A DNA stretch of 64,000 nucleotides, from positions 682,001-746,000 of the forward strand of contig JANQKR010000013.1 in NCBI GenBank assembly GCA_028281025.1. Reading direction: 5' to 3'. A model generated the notes under the pieces. It had not been told where the DNA came from and ran no database searches. It worked only from the letters and a program-made list of their open reading frames with translations. Positions 8,818 through 17,172 of this stretch are shown in pieces. The translations under genes and the position numbers were made by a program. The stretch is from Croceivirga sp. GTDB lineage: Bacteria > Bacteroidota > Bacteroidia > Flavobacteriales > Flavobacteriaceae. Numbering within the stretch: position 1 is the first letter of the stretch; each line of letters begins with the position of its first letter.

Positions 8818-9759
8818 CTACATAATAAATTTGGACGAGATTGAAGTATTGTGGTGCACGCGGTGCATAACATCCGCGAATAGTTCCGCACAACTTAAAA
8901 CCCGTATTTTTTCACTGTTTTCATGAGAAGGAATGGAGTCTGTTATGATCAATTCCTGCAACTTGGAATTTTTAATTTTTTCATAGGCATCACCGGATAA
9001 CAACCCGTGGGTGGTAATGGCCCGTACACTCAATGCCCCCCTTTCCATCATCAGATCGGCAGCCTTGGTCAGTGTGCCTGCGGTATCCACCAGGTCATCC
9101 ACCAATACCACGTTTTTGCCCTTTACCTCCCCGATCAATTCCATTTTGGAAATGACATTGGCCTTGGCACGTTGCTTGTAACATATGACCACATCGCTTT
9201 CCAGTGCTTTGGAATACGCATAGGCCCTTTTGGAGCCCCCCATGTCCGGGGAAGCGATACAAAGGTTCTCCAGGTTAAGGTTTTGTAGATAGGGAAAGAA
9301 AAGGGTGGAGGCAAACAAGTGATCCACCGGTTTTTCGAAAAAACCTTGAATTTGATCGGCATGCAAATCCATGGTAATGATCCGTGTTGCACCAGCGGTT
9401 TCCAGCATTTTGGCAATCAACTTGGCCGCAATTGGAACCCTGGGCTTATCCTTTCTATCCTGTCTTGCCCAACCAAAATAGGGCATTACCGCTGTAATAT
9501 GTCTTGCTGAGGCCCTTTTGGCGGCATCCAGCATCAATAGCATTTCCATCAAATTTTCCGGACCGGGATTGGTGGAACCAATGATAAAAATTCGCGCCCC
9601 TCTAATGGATTCCTCAAAAGAGGGCTGGAACTCTCCGTCACTGTATCTTGAGAAATGTACTTTTCCCAAATCGGCCCCATACGCTTTCGCAATATTTTCG
9701 CCCAATACGGTACTTTGCGTACATGCAAATATTTTTGGTTCCGGAACTTGATATGGCAT
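8818..9759 (-). CDS. prs: Ribose-phosphate pyrophosphokinase
   Basis: Makes PRPP from ribose 5-phosphate and ATP for purine, pyrimidine, histidine and NAD synthesis. The 313 residues match the class I family length. Visible motifs are FSDGE-like RYSDGEFQP, FIIGSTNPGPENLMEMLLM, the ATP-binding PYFGWARQDRKDKPRVPI, the MDLHADQIQGFF region, and the PRPP-binding loop VVLVDDLVDTAGTLTKA. The protein ends VHHNTSISSKFIM, a usual type of C-terminus for Bacteroidota Prs. A TAAATTTG promoter-like element lies upstream at 9817-9810, and rplY follows downstream. Confidence 0.96.
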   Translation of the reverse strand: MPYQVPEPKIFACTQSTVLGENIAKAYGADLGKVHFSRYSDGEFQPSFEESIRGARIFIIGSTNPGPENLMEMLLMLDAAKRASARHITAVMPYFGWARQDRKDKPRVPIAAKLIAKMLETAGATRIITMDLHADQIQGFFEKPVDHLFASTLFFPYLQNLNLENLCIASPDMGGSKRAYAYSKALESDVVICYKQRAKANVISKMELIGEVKGKNVVLVDDLVDTAGTLTKAADLMMERGALSVRAITTHGLLSGDAYEKIKNSKLQELIITDSIPSHENSEKIRVLSCAELFADVMHRVHHNTSISSKFIM

Positions 9760-9809
9760 TGCTTACAATTTATAACAGCGCTAAAAGCTAAGCCTGTTCA
9801 AAAGCGGTG

Positions 9810-9817
9810 CAAATTTA
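9810..9817 (-). promoter_or_regulatory. Candidate -7 element for prs
   Basis: On the minus strand this reads TAAATTTG, an exact match to TAnnTTTG, 51 nt before the prs ATG. The upstream -33 position has only TTTAG, so the match is partial. Confidence 0.4.
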
Positions 9818-9861
9818 AAAATTAATCTGGCTTGCTAAAGGATAATTGTGGTTATTTTGGT

Positions 9862-9890
9862 TTTGGGATTCAAATTATTTTTTAGCTTTG
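9862..9890 (+). promoter_or_regulatory. Promoter of tRNA-Leu
   Basis: TTTG at 9862-9865 and TAGCTTTG at 9883-9890 are separated by 17 nt. This matches the Bacteroidota housekeeping sigma consensus TTTG-N17-23-TAnnTTTG. Transcription would begin a few bases before the mature tRNA at 9902. Confidence 0.65.
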
Positions 9891-9901
9891 CAGTCCCATT
9901 G

Positions 9902-9985
9902 GCCGAAGTGGCGGAATTGGTAGACGCGCTGGATTCAAAATCCAGTGGTAGCAATACCGTGTGGGTTCGATTCCCACCTTCGGTA
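9902..9985 (+). tRNA. tRNA-Leu (CAA anticodon)
   Basis: A class II tRNA that decodes UUG. The acceptor arm GCCGAAG (9902-9908) pairs with CTTCGGT (9978-9984), with a G·U at the end, followed by discriminator A at 9985. The anticodon stem CTGGA/TCCAG encloses TTCAAAA with CAA at 9936-9938. A long variable arm (TGGTAGCAATACC) and the T-arm GTGGGTTCGATTCCCAC are present. The terminal CCA is not encoded (ACA follows). Its own promoter and terminator flank it, so it is a single-gene unit. Confidence 0.96.
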
Positions 9986-9993
9986 CAAATTAG

Positions 9994-10020
9994 GCCCCTG
10001 AAATTTTTCAGGGGCTTTTT
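9994..10020 (+). terminator. Terminator of tRNA-Leu
   Basis: GCCCCTGAAA (9994-10003) pairs with TTTCAGGGGC (10006-10015) and is followed directly by TTTTT (10016-10020). It is a textbook rho-independent terminator 8 nt after the tRNA. Confidence 0.9.
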
Positions 10021-10105
10021 GTTTCAGACCAATTTTTCCACCACCATTATGTCCTCATAAGCTTTTTAATAATCAATGGATAACCTTAAGCTAATTCAGG
10101 GAACC

Positions 10106-10113
10106 TAATTTTG
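10106..10113 (+). promoter_or_regulatory. Candidate -7 element for the Crp/Fnr gene
   Basis: TAATTTTG matches TAnnTTTG, 35 nt before the ATG at 10149. The -33 element is weak (TTAAG near 10086). Confidence 0.4.
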
Positions 10114-10148
10114 AAGGGAATATTCAGTTTTTTTGGCATATCCCTACC

Positions 10149-10769
10149 ATGGAACGACCAATCAATACAAACTACGAGAATTTTGACCTTTTTCATTATT
10201 TAAGGGACAGTTTGGGCTATAACCTTAATGACAAGGTGTCTGAACTGATTGTTCAAAAAAATGAATATATATACAAACCTCCATTGGAACACAAGTATAT
10301 TTACGAAGTGATCAATGGGGCCCTGAAGCTGGGAAGTTATACCGAACAGGGTGAGGAATTTGTCTATGATGTAGTATCGGAAAAGGATTTCTTCGGGAAT
10401 CTTAAATATCTGAACAATCAATTCTTTGAATTTTCAAAAACACTCACGGCCACCCGGTTGCGGGTCTATCAATTGTCCTTTTTTAAGGAAGTAATTATAG
10501 AAGAACCTGCTATTGCTGAATGGTTTATCTCCTACATTGTAAAAAGATGGTGTACCGCAGAGAAGAAACTGCGTAAAATAAACGAAAAGAGCACCACGGA
10601 AAAACTTCGGTTTTTAGAATCCTATTTTAACAAAAATATCAATGATGATACGGGTTCCACGTATAAGCTGTACGACCTTTTGACCCAAAAGGACTTAGGG
10701 GATCTTATTGGGGCGACCCGACAGACCATCTCCAGCGCCTTAAAGAAAAAATCAGTTTCAACGGTTTAA
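10149..10769 (+). CDS. Crp/Fnr family transcriptional regulator
   Basis: A 206-residue DNA-binding regulator. The N-terminal two thirds form a cyclic-nucleotide-binding-like beta barrel (YIYEVINGALKLGSY, EFVYDVVSEKDFFGNL). A long dimerisation helix follows (KRWCTAEKKLRKINEKST), then a winged helix-turn-helix at about residues 172-202 with QKDLGDLIGATRQTISSALK, a typical Crp/Fnr recognition helix. No cysteine cluster for an Fnr iron-sulphur centre is visible, and the ligand is unknown. The gene stands alone. Its 3' end overlaps the convergent phosphodiesterase gene by 12 bp. Confidence 0.88.
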   Translation: MERPINTNYENFDLFHYLRDSLGYNLNDKVSELIVQKNEYIYKPPLEHKYIYEVINGALKLGSYTEQGEEFVYDVVSEKDFFGNLKYLNNQFFEFSKTLTATRLRVYQLSFFKEVIIEEPAIAEWFISYIVKRWCTAEKKLRKINEKSTTEKLRFLESYFNKNINDDTGSTYKLYDLLTQKDLGDLIGATRQTISSALKKKSVSTV

Positions 10770-12110
10770 AACACCTGGATATAGCACGCCATTTTTTGCC
10801 TTAAAATGCAATCCCAAAAGCTCGCTTACCAGCGGCGCGATATCTTCCAGCCCCATTTTTCCCACTGTTACACCTGATGAAATACCTGAGCCCCAAGCTA
10901 TGAACCCGGTTTCTATTTCCCGAAAATCAGGGAAATATCCATGCGTTCCTCCGCTCCTTGGTTTCAATACATCCCCATGGGTCGAAGCGGTCATGGCCAC
11001 TCCCGGAATAGGGGCAAGCGCAAAAGAAGCATTGGGATCCGCACCAATTTCGTTAAGTTCGTCCTTTTCTACAATACGGAACAGCTTTCGATGTGATAGG
11101 GGAAGGTTATCCAATTTTTTCCTCACTTTCTTTAACGTACGTTCATCTTTTTTATCCTTGAGCATCAAGAAAGCGGAGGCCCCGGAGGTATGAAAAGTTG
11201 CCTTCCAGTTTCCCCTGTCCTTTTTGTCTTCCATTAGGCCTTCTTCAACCAACCAGATATTAGGGCTTAAGGCGGAGTGTATATCCACAAAACCATGATC
11301 TCCCGTTATGATAAAAGTTGTGTTCTCCAATATATTGGAACGCTCGGCTGCTTCCAGTATTTTTCCTATTGCCCGGTCAACTGCGGCTATGGCCGTATGT
11401 ACTTTTGCTCCATTTCTTCCTTGTTGGTGCTGAAAATGGTCTGTTGCAATTAAATGGATCGTCATTAAATTGGGCCTATATTTTGATAGCACATATGCGG
11501 CCATTTCACCAGTTCTGTCTTCACGGTTCAGATAATCCCCATTAAACGTTGTGGTATCCATTTTTCCCAAAACAGCTATTTCCATTTCCTTCAGAAGTCC
11601 TTTTGGGGTTTCGTGATCCCGCATTGGCACAATTCTTCCATAGGACCTATCCAGCGTCCAAACTTCAGGAATGTTGTAATCAATGGGAGCGCCAACAGAA
11701 ACCGGCCAAATAAAGCTTGCACTGATTTTGCCCTTGGCTTTTACGGCATCCCATAGGGTTTCCGTTTGTATCAGATCACTTTCCCAATACCATTTTCCGG
11801 TTTGCCCGTTTGGTTCAAAAGGACTATTGTAATAAATACCATGGGTTGCGGGAAAAGCGCCTGTTATAATCGTGGTATGTGAAGGATAGGTAACCGATGG
11901 AAATACACTTTGGACCCCATTTGCATGAACCCCGGTGGAGGCCATCATTTTTAAGTTGGGGGCCGGCCATGGTGTTTCCAGATAGAAATCAGGCCTAAAT
12001 CCGTCTATGGATATCAATACCACATGATCACTAAGTGCATTGTCCTGTGCTTGTGTTGTATGAAAAACGAACAACGTTATACTAAGATATGTAAGGATCC
12101 TTTTCTTCAT
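10758..12110 (-). CDS. Ectonucleotide pyrophosphatase/phosphodiesterase-like enzyme
   Basis: A 450-residue exported enzyme of the alkaline phosphatase superfamily. A signal peptide ends near TTQAQD (residues 18-23). The metal site starts with VLISIDGFRPD (D36). The nucleophile is T74 in FPSVTYPSHTTI. Further ligands are in ATDHFQHQQG, FIITGDHGF and ASTHGDVL, and a FFDFREIE-like C-terminal part (here YFPDFREIETGFIAWG) completes the fold. NPP enzymes hydrolyse nucleotide or lipid phosphodiesters, but the exact substrate cannot be read here. It lies 102 bp after the TonB receptor gene on the same strand. This suggests periplasmic release of phosphate or nucleosides from a molecule the receptor imports, which is inference. 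Confidence 0.88.
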   Translation of the reverse strand: MKKRILTYLSITLFVFHTTQAQDNALSDHVVLISIDGFRPDFYLETPWPAPNLKMMASTGVHANGVQSVFPSVTYPSHTTIITGAFPATHGIYYNSPFEPNGQTGKWYWESDLIQTETLWDAVKAKGKISASFIWPVSVGAPIDYNIPEVWTLDRSYGRIVPMRDHETPKGLLKEMEIAVLGKMDTTTFNGDYLNREDRTGEMAAYVLSKYRPNLMTIHLIATDHFQHQQGRNGAKVHTAIAAVDRAIGKILEAAERSNILENTTFIITGDHGFVDIHSALSPNIWLVEEGLMEDKKDRGNWKATFHTSGASAFLMLKDKKDERTLKKVRKKLDNLPLSHRKLFRIVEKDELNEIGADPNASFALAPIPGVAMTASTHGDVLKPRSGGTHGYFPDFREIETGFIAWGSGISSGVTVGKMGLEDIAPLVSELLGLHFKAKNGVLYPGVLNR

Positions 12111-12161
12111 CAGGGTCTATTTATGAAATTCATTTTAAAAAGTAAGGTACCGTTTTCATAA

Positions 12162-12188
12162 GAGGGGCTTGTTAAGTTCAAACCCCTC
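12162..12188 (-). terminator. Hairpin between the TonB receptor and phosphodiesterase genes
   Basis: GAGGGG (12162-12167) and CCCCTC (12183-12188) form a stem that extends to about 9 bp with A-T and G·T pairs. It starts 25 nt past the TonB receptor stop. No strong T-tract follows on the minus strand, so it may only attenuate expression of the downstream gene. Confidence 0.4.
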
Positions 12189-12212
12189 TCCATAGCTAAT
12201 AAACAACTCAAC

Positions 12213-15200
12213 TTAATTAAAGGTGTATCGTGCGCCCAGCTGAAGTCGCCAGGGGGTACCATTTATGGGCTCTGTACCAGCTCCTGTCTGTACACTATAA
12301 TCGTATGCATTTGTTGCCTGATCAAAGCCGTTGATACGCATAAAATCCCTTCTCCTTCCAAAGTTGTTGGTACGCCCCCATTCCTTGTTCAATAAATTGG
12401 CAAAATTGAACACGTCAGCTGTGAGTTCAAGACCATGTTTGTTCCGGTTAAAGCTGAACCTTTTCTGTAAGCGCAGGTCAATGATGGCCCTAAAGGGGTT
12501 CTTGCCTCCATTGCGCTCTGCAAAACCACCAAAGCTTTCCCGTAAATATTCCTTAAATCCTTCGGGGGTCTCCGGGTCGTTCAATACTTCATTGTAGCCG
12601 TCTATGATGGCTTGCGGCGTAGCGGGGTCAGTGGGGTCAAAAATATAGGCAATATCATTTCGTAAATTGAAATCCCCATTGGCACTGGTATTGTCATCTA
12701 CATGAAGTGAATAACGCGTGCCCCCTGTTCCAATAATGGTAGCTCCAAAGTTGAATCCTTTCCAAGTGGGCGTGGAACCATTAAGGACCACTTTGGTGTC
12801 AAAATGATTGTCGGAAAAACCGTAGTTCAGATCCCTGGGATCTCCTTCCACAGGCAGGAACGTAGAGGTATTGGCCACGCAACAGTTATAGGAAGAATTG
12901 TCCTTGGTCCTGTTCCATGTAAAACTACCGTTTATATAGCCATCGCGACCAATACGGGCAGAGCCTTCCACAATGACCGAAATGTTGTCCAAGACCCCAT
13001 CTGATGTCAAGACCAAAGTACGCCCCACCTGATCGGATACTCTTGAATTCGTCCAATCGGTAAGTCCGTTCTCACCGATCGTATTTGCTGGAACAAATAC
13101 TTCACGTCCTTCTATGGGCGTGGTAAAAAAGGGCTCCGCCACCAAGTTGGCTTCCTGATATACATAATTGTTGGTCGTATGGCTAAAAATAGCATTGAGG
13201 CCCAAAGTGTAACGATCTCCAAAAAATCGGGTATAACTTATGTTTCCTTTGTATATGGTGGGGACTTCAAAATTGGGACTAACCGCATTTATGGTTGAAA
13301 ATGGGGTCTCTCCCTCCGGAACTCCCGGTACGGTACTGGGATCATTGCGATAGGAAATAAAATCAGGTGTTGGAACGGCATCCCCCGTCACATCTATGGC
13401 ACCAAGCAAAGTTCCACTATTTTGAATGTTGTTCACTTGGGCATAATAATGCGGCTGTGCACTAAAAGCACCCCCTCCAATTTTGATGATATCGGTATTC
13501 TTGCCCTTCACGTTCCATGTTAATTGAAAGCGAGGTTGGATATTGTCAAAGTCGTCGATTTTTTCATTGGTGCGTATGCCCAATTCTTGAAATACGGTGG
13601 GATTGAATTCGGCCTCATCCATAAATACAGTAGCATCCCAACGGATTCCTGCCATTAGGTTGAGGTTTTCTGCCAAATCAAACTCGACTTGTCCGAACAA
13701 GGAAAGATCTAGAACGGTCTGTTCTACCAAAGGTAATCCTTGCAAAGGAACCTCACGGGCATATCTGGATGCGTTCAAATTCTCAAAATCATCAAGGGAG
13801 TCGAAGAAAAAACGGCCGTTCTGCTCGTTGGAAAGCAATGTTTCCAAATAGGTGATAAGATTGTCCGTCCCAAATGTAAAATTGAATTTTCCAGAATTGA
13901 CATAGGTCGTATTGGCAATTTGTAATTGGTTTTCCAAATTCGTTTCCGGGGTAAAACGTTGCCCGCCCAATTGCACACTACGGTTTCGTGTATTACCATT
14001 GGGCAATACCGAAGACACTTCAACAATGGCCCTGGGGATGTTGGAAGAAGGGAGTTCGGTATTTGGGGTGAATTGTCTTTCAGCATGTTGGTACTGTATT
14101 TTGAACTCGTTGATCACCGTTGGGGAAAATATGGAGCGCAGGGACAACAGTGTGCTATTTTCCTGGGATTCAAAATTTGAAAAGGATTCCGCTACTTCAA
14201 TATTGGAATTGTCACTTACGCTAAAAGGATTTTCCCATTTGTTGTATAGGTTCCTAAGGGTAAGCCTATGTTTGTCATTAATTTGCCAATCCAGGCGGAC
14301 AAACAGGTTATTGGCTTCGGTTTCCCTATCAAACTGACCGGTCTGTCTAGAGTCGCTCAGCCCATATACATCACGTCCTATCTGTAAAAAACGATCTAAA
14401 TTCTCCTGGGAAATACCCAAAAGGTTTTGGTCATTGTCACTCTGAATGTCCGCGATGCTCAGGGGCTCCCCGGCATCCTGTCGTTCATAGACCGCAAAGA
14501 AATGTAACTTATCTTTGATGATGGGACCCGATAAACTAAACCCATACTGGGAAGTAAAGAAATTGGCATCACGATCTTCTCCGCGAATGTTGAATTGGCT
14601 TTGTAGCGCATCGGCCCTATGATAGAAAAAGGCACTTCCACTAAGCGTATTCGTCCCGGATTTGGTTACGGCGTTGATGGCGCCCCCACCTTGTCTGCCC
14701 TGGAGCACGGAATAATCATTGGTGGCCACCTCAAACTCCCTAATGGCTTCTTGGGAAATGGTATAGGGACCCCGTCCAATTTCTCCTGCCGTTAATTGGT
14801 TTCTGGCGTTCACCCCATCTATGGTAACATTGGTCGAGGTACGTCTTTGCCCTGCCAAATTGATAGATCCACCACCCTGTAAAGGGGAAAGACTGGTTAA
14901 ACCGGTAAAGTTCCTTCCTTCCAGGGGAAGTGTTTTTATTTGATCGGTGCCTATTTTGGTGGATGCGCCCAATTGCTCTATCCGTTTGGTAAGGGTATTG
15001 GATGTTACGACCACTTCATCCAGTTCGGTAGAAGCCTCTTGCATCACAAAATCCAAAACCAGGGCATCACTTAAGTTAAGGGTAAACCCTTCCCTTACGC
15101 TATCTTGAAAACCCAGATACTGAACAGTAATCGAATAGGGCCCCCCCAGCGGTAATTGTTGTACCCTATAGTTTCCATTTTCATTGGTCACCGTGCCCGA

Positions 15201-15407
15201 GACGAATCCGGTGGACGTATTCTTTACCACTATGGCCGCTCCCATTAGGGATTCACCATTCGCATCTGTAATTTTACCCCGAATTGAGGCATTGGTGGCT
15301 TGGCCAAAGGCCACTGAATAAAACATTACAAAGCCTAAAAAGGCGATTAATTTTTGTGCCCCTTTACCTTGTTTTTGACGGTTGGGTTGGTAGATTTTCA
15401 TTTCCAT
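12213..15407 (-). CDS. TonB-dependent outer membrane receptor (CarboxypepD_reg type)
   Basis: A 1064-residue outer membrane transporter. A signal peptide ends near VAFGQATN. A carboxypeptidase regulatory-like domain follows (ASIRGKITDANGESLMGAA), then a plug (VDGVNARNQLTAGE, GGGAINAVTKSGTN) and a long beta-barrel ending in LGARYTFN, with the C-terminal aromatic-rich strand of outer membrane proteins. It resembles the Oar/TonB receptor class, not a SusC partner: no SusD gene is adjacent. A phosphodiesterase-like gene follows. Energised uptake through TonB-ExbBD is expected, with substrate unknown. The start codon has a near ATG (MEMKIYQ), and the internal ATG two codons later is equally possible. 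Confidence 0.9.
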   Translation of the reverse strand: MEMKIYQPNRQKQGKGAQKLIAFLGFVMFYSVAFGQATNASIRGKITDANGESLMGAAIVVKNTSTGFVSGTVTNENGNYRVQQLPLGGPYSITVQYLGFQDSVREGFTLNLSDALVLDFVMQEASTELDEVVVTSNTLTKRIEQLGASTKIGTDQIKTLPLEGRNFTGLTSLSPLQGGGSINLAGQRRTSTNVTIDGVNARNQLTAGEIGRGPYTISQEAIREFEVATNDYSVLQGRQGGGAINAVTKSGTNTLSGSAFFYHRADALQSQFNIRGEDRDANFFTSQYGFSLSGPIIKDKLHFFAVYERQDAGEPLSIADIQSDNDQNLLGISQENLDRFLQIGRDVYGLSDSRQTGQFDRETEANNLFVRLDWQINDKHRLTLRNLYNKWENPFSVSDNSNIEVAESFSNFESQENSTLLSLRSIFSPTVINEFKIQYQHAERQFTPNTELPSSNIPRAIVEVSSVLPNGNTRNRSVQLGGQRFTPETNLENQLQIANTTYVNSGKFNFTFGTDNLITYLETLLSNEQNGRFFFDSLDDFENLNASRYAREVPLQGLPLVEQTVLDLSLFGQVEFDLAENLNLMAGIRWDATVFMDEAEFNPTVFQELGIRTNEKIDDFDNIQPRFQLTWNVKGKNTDIIKIGGGAFSAQPHYYAQVNNIQNSGTLLGAIDVTGDAVPTPDFISYRNDPSTVPGVPEGETPFSTINAVSPNFEVPTIYKGNISYTRFFGDRYTLGLNAIFSHTTNNYVYQEANLVAEPFFTTPIEGREVFVPANTIGENGLTDWTNSRVSDQVGRTLVLTSDGVLDNISVIVEGSARIGRDGYINGSFTWNRTKDNSSYNCCVANTSTFLPVEGDPRDLNYGFSDNHFDTKVVLNGSTPTWKGFNFGATIIGTGGTRYSLHVDDNTSANGDFNLRNDIAYIFDPTDPATPQAIIDGYNEVLNDPETPEGFKEYLRESFGGFAERNGGKNPFRAIIDLRLQKRFSFNRNKHGLELTADVFNFANLLNKEWGRTNNFGRRRDFMRINGFDQATNAYDYSVQTGAGTEPINGTPWRLQLGARYTFN

Positions 15408-15451
15408 AAATTTTGATTGAAATGTAAATCTAGACCCAGGTCAGAGGGAAT

Positions 15452-15472
15452 GCATGTTAAGTTTTAACATGC
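15452..15472. promoter_or_regulatory. Perfect palindrome upstream of the TonB receptor gene
   Basis: GCATGTTAA (15452-15460) and TTAACATGC (15464-15472) form a perfect 9-bp inverted repeat around a 3-nt spacer, 45-65 nt before the receptor ATG. A related ATGTTAAC lies just beyond it, at about 15478-15485. It fits an operator for a dimeric regulator or a leader hairpin. No regulator is assigned. Confidence 0.45.
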
Positions 15473-15569
15473 ACACTCATGTTAACCTTAACTTTAATTT
15501 TTTTTAAAATTACGGGGACATGTGTTTTGCGGATTCATGGAAATACGCATTAAGGCCGATACGAATGGA

Positions 15570-15830
15570 TCAAATGTCTTTTAGACCATATTTATCCAGG
15601 AAAACATCGAGTTCCTTAAGGGAAGGGTTTTTTAGAAAATCGGTACCGTAGGTCACCGTCGGGAATTTTAAATCCCCATTGTAGAGTTTACGAACGCTTT
15701 GTTCTGCCTCGGCATCGGTCTCTACGTTGTAATCGTCAAATGTGACCCAAATCGATTGCAGGTAATTGCGCAAATTGGCAGATTTGGGACACCAGTCCGC
15801 GCCGTATAGTTTTAGGGTATCCTTAGCCAT
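15570..15830 (-). CDS. Glutaredoxin-like protein with CPKS active site
   Basis: A small 86-residue thioredoxin-fold protein. LYGADWCPKS places Cys14 at the glutaredoxin active site, but the second cysteine of CPYC is replaced by Ser, as in monothiol or reductase-like members. FPTVTYGTDF supplies the cis-proline segment. The start overlaps the end of the upstream antiporter gene by 8 bp, so the two are translated together. This suggests a redox link between the two proteins. Whether it reduces mixed disulfides or only binds is unknown. Confidence 0.8.
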   Translation of the reverse strand: MAKDTLKLYGADWCPKSANLRNYLQSIWVTFDDYNVETDAEAEQSVRKLYNGDLKFPTVTYGTDFLKNPSLKELDVFLDKYGLKDI

Positions 15831-17013
15831 GGGTCCTTATTTTGAAGAGTTTGATAAACCTGGGGTGGATATGTTCGGCCTGGGTCACGATTATGGGCGT
15901 TACGGACATCAACAAAATGGATACGGCCAAAAAGATTTGATAGTTGTTCTGGCTGATCAGTTCGTATTGCAATCCGCTTTGTGCCAATACAAAAGAGAAT
16001 TCTCCAATCTGCGCAATGGAAAAGCCAACGGCCAGGGCGGTCTTCCATTCCAGTTTCATCACTTTTACAGCTAAAATGCCCGCAATGGCCTTAACGGTCA
16101 ATGCAAAGAAGAACCAGAAAACGATCCATCCCCCATCCGTAGTGAAAATGCGATAATCCAACAACATGCCCATTGAAATAAAGAAAAAGCTCATGAAAAC
16201 GTACCGGAAGGGTAAAAAGCAAGAAATGGCCATACGGTTATAATCCGTCTCTGCAATGATAAGTCCGGCAATAAAGGCACCCAATGCCAGTGACAGTCCC
16301 AATTTCTCGGTCAACAGGGCAATGCCGGTAACAATGAATACCAGGGCAATCAAAAAAACTTCCTGGCTTTGTATTTTCATGACCGTCTTTAGGAAATAAG
16401 GAATAATAAATCGTGCCAATAAATAGGCTATTCCGCCCATAAGTACCAATTTACCCAATAACCATAGCAAAGCCTCAAAGGCACTGCTTTCCCCCGCACC
16501 TGCTAAAATGGGTGTAAACAGCATAAGGGGGACGATCATGATGTCCTGGAACAATAAGACCGCCAAAATGAACTTACCATGGGGCGTATTGATTTTATTG
16601 CTATCCTGTAACACCTTGACCACGATGGCCGTACTGCTCAAGGCATAGAGGAAGCCCCAAAACAGGCTTTCCTCCAAAGAGGGGCGCATTAACAACCAAA
16701 TGAGCGCTGCCGTGAGGAATATGGTAAAAAACACCTGTGAGGCCCCGCCCACGAGCACATAGTTTTTTATGCGCTTCAAATTGCTGAACGAAAATTCCAG
16801 TCCCACGGTGAACAGCAAGAGGATAATGCCTATTTCGGCATACACTTCCACCTCCTCCATATCTGCAAAATAAGAGGTGGTGTTTGGACTTAACAGGACA
16901 CCGGTAATGAGATAACCGATGATATATCGGATTTTCAGAAATTTACAAATGATAATGACTGCTGTAGCCACTCCGAAAATAGCGAAGAGGTTAAGGAGTA
17001 CATGATGCTGCAT
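15823..17013 (-). CDS. CPA2-family cation:proton antiporter
   Basis: A 396-residue inner membrane protein with about 12 hydrophobic helices. Segments such as LLLFTVGLEFSFSNLKRI, SSTAIVVKVLQD and LALGAFIAGLIIAETDYN are the signature of KefB/RosB-like monovalent cation/proton antiporters. No C-terminal RCK/TrkA nucleotide-binding domain is present: the protein ends soon after the last helix (TQAEHIHPRFIKLFKIRTHG), which is shorter than KefB/KefC. The downstream glutaredoxin-like gene overlaps its end by 8 bp. The ion (K+ or Na+) cannot be told from sequence. Confidence 0.88.
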   Translation of the reverse strand: MQHHVLLNLFAIFGVATAVIIICKFLKIRYIIGYLITGVLLSPNTTSYFADMEEVEVYAEIGIILLLFTVGLEFSFSNLKRIKNYVLVGGASQVFFTIFLTAALIWLLMRPSLEESLFWGFLYALSSTAIVVKVLQDSNKINTPHGKFILAVLLFQDIMIVPLMLFTPILAGAGESSAFEALLWLLGKLVLMGGIAYLLARFIIPYFLKTVMKIQSQEVFLIALVFIVTGIALLTEKLGLSLALGAFIAGLIIAETDYNRMAISCFLPFRYVFMSFFFISMGMLLDYRIFTTDGGWIVFWFFFALTVKAIAGILAVKVMKLEWKTALAVGFSIAQIGEFSFVLAQSGLQYELISQNNYQIFLAVSILLMSVTPIIVTQAEHIHPRFIKLFKIRTHG

Positions 17014-17172
17014 AGCTTGGTTTTAGTGCAAGGTGAAATTACGAATATTAAGTGATTTCTTAAGGGAGAATCCATGCGGTATCTGCCAAAATACAATAGG
17101 TGGTTTTTCCCTACAAGTTCCCTATCTTTCAGTTATGAAAAAACTTGCTTTTTCACATAAAAGGAATCCTAT

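Noticed and set aside
12213-15407. Polysaccharide utilisation locus (SusC)
   Set aside because: No SusD-like gene and no glycoside hydrolase lies next to this receptor. The GH3 gene is 48 kb away.
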